DNA from: JBOFEH01 sp051650265
Lineage (GTDB): Bacteria > Bacillota > Clostridia > Lachnospirales > Cellulosilyticaceae
Length of the DNA: 64,000 nucleotides
Direction of reading: 5' to 3'
NCBI GenBank assembly: GCA_051650265.1
Contig: JBOFIR010000082.1
Location: forward strand, 1 to 64,000
Position numbers and translations under genes: made by a program. The number at the start of each line of letters is the position of its first letter. Within the stretch, counting starts at the first letter, position 1. This document shows positions 60,671 through 64,000 of this stretch, in pieces. The notes beneath the pieces were generated by a model. It searched no databases. It was not told the origin of the DNA and was given only the letters and a program-made list of their open reading frames with translations.

Positions 60671-61906
60671 ATGATGACTTTGACTTTTCGCTTCGATGTG
60701 CTTTGCACACAATGCTCCCATAGAAAAAGCTGCTTGTATATTATAACCACCAGTATCCCCATCGATATCTAGTACTTCACCAATAAAGTATAGGCCTTTC
60801 TGCTTACGACTTTCCATAGTCGTAGGATTAACATCCTTCAAGCTTACGCCGCCGGCCGTTGCCATTGCTATATGATACCCACCTAATCCCGATACACTAA
60901 ATGTGCATTTTGTAAGATATTTAACCAGTAACTCCCTCTGGGCTTTGCTCAATCTTGCACAGACATGATGTTCATCGATTCCAGCAGCTTGGCAGATCAC
61001 TGCACAAAAACTCTTAGGAAGGTCTTGTCCACGTAAGAATGTACCAATCTCCTCCGTCCCACGCTTAGGCACCTCTTGCGCAAAGGTTTTCTTCACTTCT
61101 TCATAAGTTTTAGGATACATATAGTTGACTTCAAGTTCATCACCTGCTTGAATCCAACGCGAACTATCAAGAATAGCAGGTCCTGATAATCCTTTATGTG
61201 TAAAGAGCACACTACCCACACGTTCCTTAAGCTTCTTTTGACTTCTAAGTAACGTCACCTTCGCATTTTGGAAGGCAATACCTGAAATGGCTGCAAAGGT
61301 TTTTTCATGCGTTGTTACATAAGTAAGTGCAGGTTTTGGCTCAACGACCTTATGGCCTAGTGATTTCGCTAGTTCAAGTCCTTTGCCATCTGATCCTGTA
61401 TTAGGATAGGACACCCCCCCAGTAGCAACAATTACCTGATCTCCAAAATAGCGATTGCCATCCGCTGTTTCTATTGTAAAAATATTATCATAAACACTAA
61501 TGTTCTCCACACACTGATTATAGAGGGTGGTAACATTTTGTTTTTTACATTGTAATAAGAGGATGCCAAGCACATCTTGTGCTTTCATACTCTTTGGGAA
61601 TACTTTACCATTCTCCATCACTTGATAGCGTAGTCCATGGGTTTCAAAAAATTTCATTGTTCCCTTGCTATCCAATAGTTCAAGTGCTTTTTTGAGGAAC
61701 TTGCTATTATCACCATATTTTTCCAAGAAATGGCTGTTATCAGCATCATGTGTAAAGTTACACTGACCACTCCCTGATAAAAGGAGTTTTTTCCCTGCTT
61801 GGCTATTGCGCTCTAACAGTAGTACTTTTTTATTCTGTTTTCCTAGCTTATGTGCTGCAAATAAGCCTGCTGGACCTGCTCCTATAATAATTGCATGGTA
61901 ATGCAT
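60665..61906 (-). CDS. HI0933-family flavoprotein (NAD(P)/FAD-dependent oxidoreductase)
   Basis: 413 aa. FAD-binding start IIIGAGPAGLFAAHKLGKQ, ERNSQAGKKLLLSGSGQCN (about 32-50, the HI0933 signature), central ATGGVSYPNTGSDGKGLELA and a C-terminal ATAGGVSLKDVNP plus GLYFIGEVLDIDGDTGGYNIQAA. Family members include BaiN, which reduces bile-acid intermediates, and other uncharacterised reductases; the substrate here is unknown. GAGGAGGCAATT is the ribosome site. Own promoter with an 80-nt leader. Confidence 0.9.
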   Translation of the reverse strand: MHYHAIIIGAGPAGLFAAHKLGKQNKKVLLLERNSQAGKKLLLSGSGQCNFTHDADNSHFLEKYGDNSKFLKKALELLDSKGTMKFFETHGLRYQVMENGKVFPKSMKAQDVLGILLLQCKKQNVTTLYNQCVENISVYDNIFTIETADGNRYFGDQVIVATGGVSYPNTGSDGKGLELAKSLGHKVVEPKPALTYVTTHEKTFAAISGIAFQNAKVTLLRSQKKLKERVGSVLFTHKGLSGPAILDSSRWIQAGDELEVNYMYPKTYEEVKKTFAQEVPKRGTEEIGTFLRGQDLPKSFCAVICQAAGIDEHHVCARLSKAQRELLVKYLTKCTFSVSGLGGYHIAMATAGGVSLKDVNPTTMESRKQKGLYFIGEVLDIDGDTGGYNIQAAFSMGALCAKHIEAKSQSHHK

Positions 61907-61992
61907 AATTGCCTCCTCGAATTCCCTAGTTCTTTCATTTTATCGTGTCATTTTTCGACACTATCCGTCTCTATACGTCATGTAACTTTAAT

Positions 61993-62021
61993 ATGATATC
62001 AGCATATTGAAGCCTTGACAA
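61993..62021 (-). promoter_or_regulatory. Promoter of the HI0933-type gene
   Basis: Minus strand TTGTCA (62016-62021), 17-nt spacer, TATCAT (61993-61998), each 5 of 6. Long 80-nt leader holds a TGTCGAA at 61954-61960 that resembles a 0A box core but lies downstream of the start of transcription. Confidence 0.55.
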
Positions 62022-62114
62022 GAGATTTCTGGATAGATTTGTCGATTTCTTTTCACCCTTCACTCCCTACCCTAAATAATCGCCATCTTTTTATAAAAAA
62101 ATACTCTATTTAAT

Positions 62115-62149
62115 AAAAAAACTCTATCCATAAAGAATAGAGTTTTTTT
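62115..62149 (-). terminator. Terminator after pgsA
   Basis: 13-bp stem with As and Ts on both sides (AAAAAAACTCTAT / ATAGAGTTTTTTT, loop about 9 nt); T-run on the minus strand right after the pgsA stop. Confidence 0.85.
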
Positions 62150-62150
62150 A

Positions 62151-62708
62151 TTATTGATCTTTTAGTACATTTTTATTTTGCCAAACATATTGAACACCTG
62201 AAACAATTGTTAGGATCAGTGCAAGATAAGTCACAACGATTGTAATCACTTGCAAAAAACTTATTTCAATCGGAATCAGATAAAGAATAATCATCGCCAT
62301 CTGTGTCACTGTCTTGAGTTTACCAAGCCCATTAGCTGCAATCACGGTGTTATTAGTAGCAGCAATCAAGCGAATACCTGAAATGGCAAACTCTCTGAGT
62401 AAGATAAGTACGACTACCCATGCAGGCAGCATACCCATAGGCAGTGGTCCTAAATCCACTATTGCAATCATCGCTGCTGTTACAAGCATCTTATCCGCTA
62501 ACGGATCCATGAATTTGCCTAAGTTTGTCACAAGGTTATGTTTACGTGCTAAATGCCCATCAAGATAATCTGTATAACTTGCAACCGCAAAGATTACAAG
62601 TCCGCTCCAAAGAGCTGTTTCTAACGAAAGCCAAGGGTTCCACATAACCCCCATAAAAACGAATACGAGTACGACACGTAGTACTGTAAGCTTATTCGCA
62701 ATGTTCAT
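62151..62708 (-). CDS. pgsA: CDP-diacylglycerol-glycerol-3-phosphate phosphatidyltransferase
   Basis: 185 aa membrane enzyme, first committed step to phosphatidylglycerol. CDP-alcohol phosphotransferase motif with D47, D50, G51, A54, R55, G64, D68 and D72 (within YTDYLDGHLARKHNL, then GKFMDPLADK). Four to six membrane helices. AGGAGAGATAGTGG is the ribosome site. Start overlaps the end of rimO by 17 bp; rimO-pgsA is a conserved Firmicute pair. Its product lipid is also the donor for Lgt. Confidence 0.96.
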   Translation of the reverse strand: MNIANKLTVLRVVLVFVFMGVMWNPWLSLETALWSGLVIFAVASYTDYLDGHLARKHNLVTNLGKFMDPLADKMLVTAAMIAIVDLGPLPMGMLPAWVVVLILLREFAISGIRLIAATNNTVIAANGLGKLKTVTQMAMIILYLIPIEISFLQVITIVVTYLALILTIVSGVQYVWQNKNVLKDQ

Positions 62709-64000
62709 CCACTATCTCTCCTATTAAATCATAGTCGCTAGCCTCTGTAATTCGTACATCAACATAGTCTCCCGAGATGAGTTCGCCATCAAAATTAATA
62801 AATACTTGTCCATCAATTTCTGGTGCATCTTGGTATGTTCTACCAATATATGCCTCTTCTCCTGTTAATTTACCTTCTACAAGCACGCGCATAGTTTGGC
62901 CAACTTTTTGATGATTGATCGCTTCTGAGATGTCGTGTTGCATTGCCATAATGATGTCTTTTCTTTTTGCTTTCACATCTTCATCAATTTGGTCTTTAAG
63001 TCTAGCTGCAGGTGTTCCTTCTTCTTGTGAATAAGTGAAGGCCCCCAATCTGTCAAACTTCATATCTGCTACGAAGTCACATAGATTTTCGAAATCCTCT
63101 TCTGTTTCACCTGGGAAACCTACAATAAGTGTTGTACGTAAAGCAATACCTGGGATCTCTTTTCTAAGTTTGCCAATTGTTTCACGTAATTGTTCATTTG
63201 TACTCTTACGCGCCATACGTTTAAGCACTGGATCTGCCGCATGTTGAATTGGCATATCAAGATACTTACATACTTTATCATTGTCACGTATTTCAGCAAT
63301 CAGCTCATCTGTGATATTCTCTGGGTAGCAGTAAAGGATACGAATCCACTCGATTCCCTCTACTGCAGAGATTTCACGAATAAGTGTTACAAGAGACTCC
63401 CCATTTGCGAGGTCACAGCCATACTTTGTTGTATCTTGCGCAACAAGGATCACTTCTGATACCCCATCTTGTGCAAGCTTTTCAACTTCTTTTCTAATTT
63501 GTTCTTGTGCACGGCTTCTATACTTTCCACGAAGCTGTGGAATAATACAGTACGTACACTTGTTATCGCAACCTTCTGCTATTTTAACATAAGCAAAGTA
63601 TCCTGCTGTTGTCAGAATACGTGGCATATTTTCAAGATGCTCGCGGTCAATTGAATCGAAATGTTGGATTTTCTCACCTTTCTTTTCAAGTACAGAAGCA
63701 ACAACCTCTACAATCTTATCATATGACGTTGTTCCTACTACCGCGTCTACTTCTGGCATTTCATTTAAGATTTCATCTTTATAACGTTGCGCCATACATC
63801 CTGTTACAATGAGTGCTTTACAGTTACCTTCTTCTTTATATTTTGCCACCTCAAGAATCTGGTCAATACTCTCTTGTTTGGCATCCTCAATGAAGCAACA
63901 TGTATTGACGATAAGTACGTCTGCTTGAGACTCATCTCCAATTAATGTAAAGCCTGCATGGTTTAATATACCTAACATATGCTCGCTGTCTACTAAGTTT
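62692..64000 (-). CDS. rimO: Ribosomal protein uS12 methylthiotransferase, 5'-truncated by window edge
   Basis: At least 435 residues visible, ending at the edge; the in-frame NLVDSEH before the internal ATG (63978) shows the true start lies outside. Radical SAM enzyme adding a methylthio group to Asp of uS12. N-terminal UPF0004 domain (NTCCFIEDAKQES, VTGCMAQRY), CX3CX2C in GCDNKCTYCIIPQ, radical SAM barrel and C-terminal TRAM domain (about 365-428, MRVLVEGKLTGEEAY...). Two Fe-S clusters expected. First visible gene of the rimO-pgsA unit. Confidence 0.95.
   Translation of the reverse strand, partial: NLVDSEHMLGILNHAGFTLIGDESQADVLIVNTCCFIEDAKQESIDQILEVAKYKEEGNCKALIVTGCMAQRYKDEILNEMPEVDAVVGTTSYDKIVEVVASVLEKKGEKIQHFDSIDREHLENMPRILTTAGYFAYVKIAEGCDNKCTYCIIPQLRGKYRSRAQEQIRKEVEKLAQDGVSEVILVAQDTTKYGCDLANGESLVTLIREISAVEGIEWIRILYCYPENITDELIAEIRDNDKVCKYLDMPIQHAADPVLKRMARKSTNEQLRETIGKLRKEIPGIALRTTLIVGFPGETEEDFENLCDFVADMKFDRLGAFTYSQEEGTPAARLKDQIDEDVKAKRKDIIMAMQHDISEAINHQKVGQTMRVLVEGKLTGEEAYIGRTYQDAPEIDGQVFINFDGELISGDYVDVRITEASDYDLIGEIVDEHCE

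Noticed and set aside
61954..61960. TGTCGAA 0A-box core upstream of the HI0933-type gene, also at 31875-31881 and inside lgt near 55204
   Set aside because: A 7-bp core is expected several times by chance in 64 kb, and the copy at 61954 lies downstream of the predicted start of transcription.

Overview
The window is a stretch of a low-GC, endospore-forming anaerobic Firmicute. The sporulation genes spoIIGA, sigE, sigG, a YlmC/YmxH gene, a ytfJ/GerW gene and a tiny Spo0E-like gene, a Na+-dependent decarboxylase operon, CodY, and a MurE with the meso-DAP signature DNPR all point to class Clostridia. The gene order and the 5' end of a 16S rRNA at the left edge fit the Lachnospirales (Lachnospiraceae / Cellulosilyticum-like), but only about 120 nt of 16S is present, so the genus is an inference. 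Most genes lie on the minus strand, co-directional with the 16S gene. No mobile element, CRISPR array or tRNA was found, and no gene-free stretch reaches 300 bp. The longest gap is 30617-30914; it holds the xerD promoter and the codY terminator.

Layout. 1-268: 16S 5' end and its promoter. 367-4206: metallophosphoesterase, then on the minus strand a cytosolic BMP-type protein with a ParB-like N-terminus and two envelope proteins. 4360-7244: aldehyde dehydrogenase and CrtI/CrtN-like oxidase pair. 7262-12524: methylglyoxal synthase, a UvrD-type helicase carrying an internal DEDDh exonuclease, and divergently a methyltransferase with an RNase H-like nuclease. 12528-16165: operon rpiR-aroH-cmk-ispH-cheR. 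16369-21291: decarboxylase/transcarboxylase operon (mmdA, oadG, biotin carrier, oadB, oadA). 21420-25291: scpA-scpB-dacB-rluB-mnmM. 25421-30616: dacF, rhodanese, deoB-pdp, xerD. 30915-36731: codY, topA, dprA and divergent yifB. 36756-41358: nrdR, ylmC, sigG, sigE, spoIIGA, ftsZ. 41458-54789: the division and cell-wall (dcw) cluster, ftsQ back to mraZ. 54927-64000: spo0E-like gene, lgt, ychF, ytfJ-ytfI, MscS channel, an HI0933-type flavoprotein, pgsA and 5'-truncated rimO.

How the genes work together. The dcw block transcribes from a good promoter before mraZ through rsmH, ftsL, two class B PBPs, murE, murF, mraY, murD, ftsW, ftsQ and ftsZ, then continues into the spoIIGA-sigE-sigG sporulation cascade. 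murG, murC and ftsA are not in it. The decarboxylase operon couples CoA-ester and oxaloacetate decarboxylation to Na+ export through one shared biotin protein. The scp block joins chromosome condensation, peptidoglycan trimming and RNA modification.

Most interesting signals: the BMP/ParB-like fusion; the helicase-exonuclease fusion; a transcarboxylase-like subunit set with a Na+ pump; a hairpin that masks the Shine-Dalgarno of the SpoVD-like PBP and also looks like a terminator; and the fact that all six convergent gene junctions carry one perfect inverted repeat overlapping a stop codon, in one case making both proteins end in the same residues. Nothing here is clearly a wholly new defence or mobile system; the window is mostly a core-genome region.
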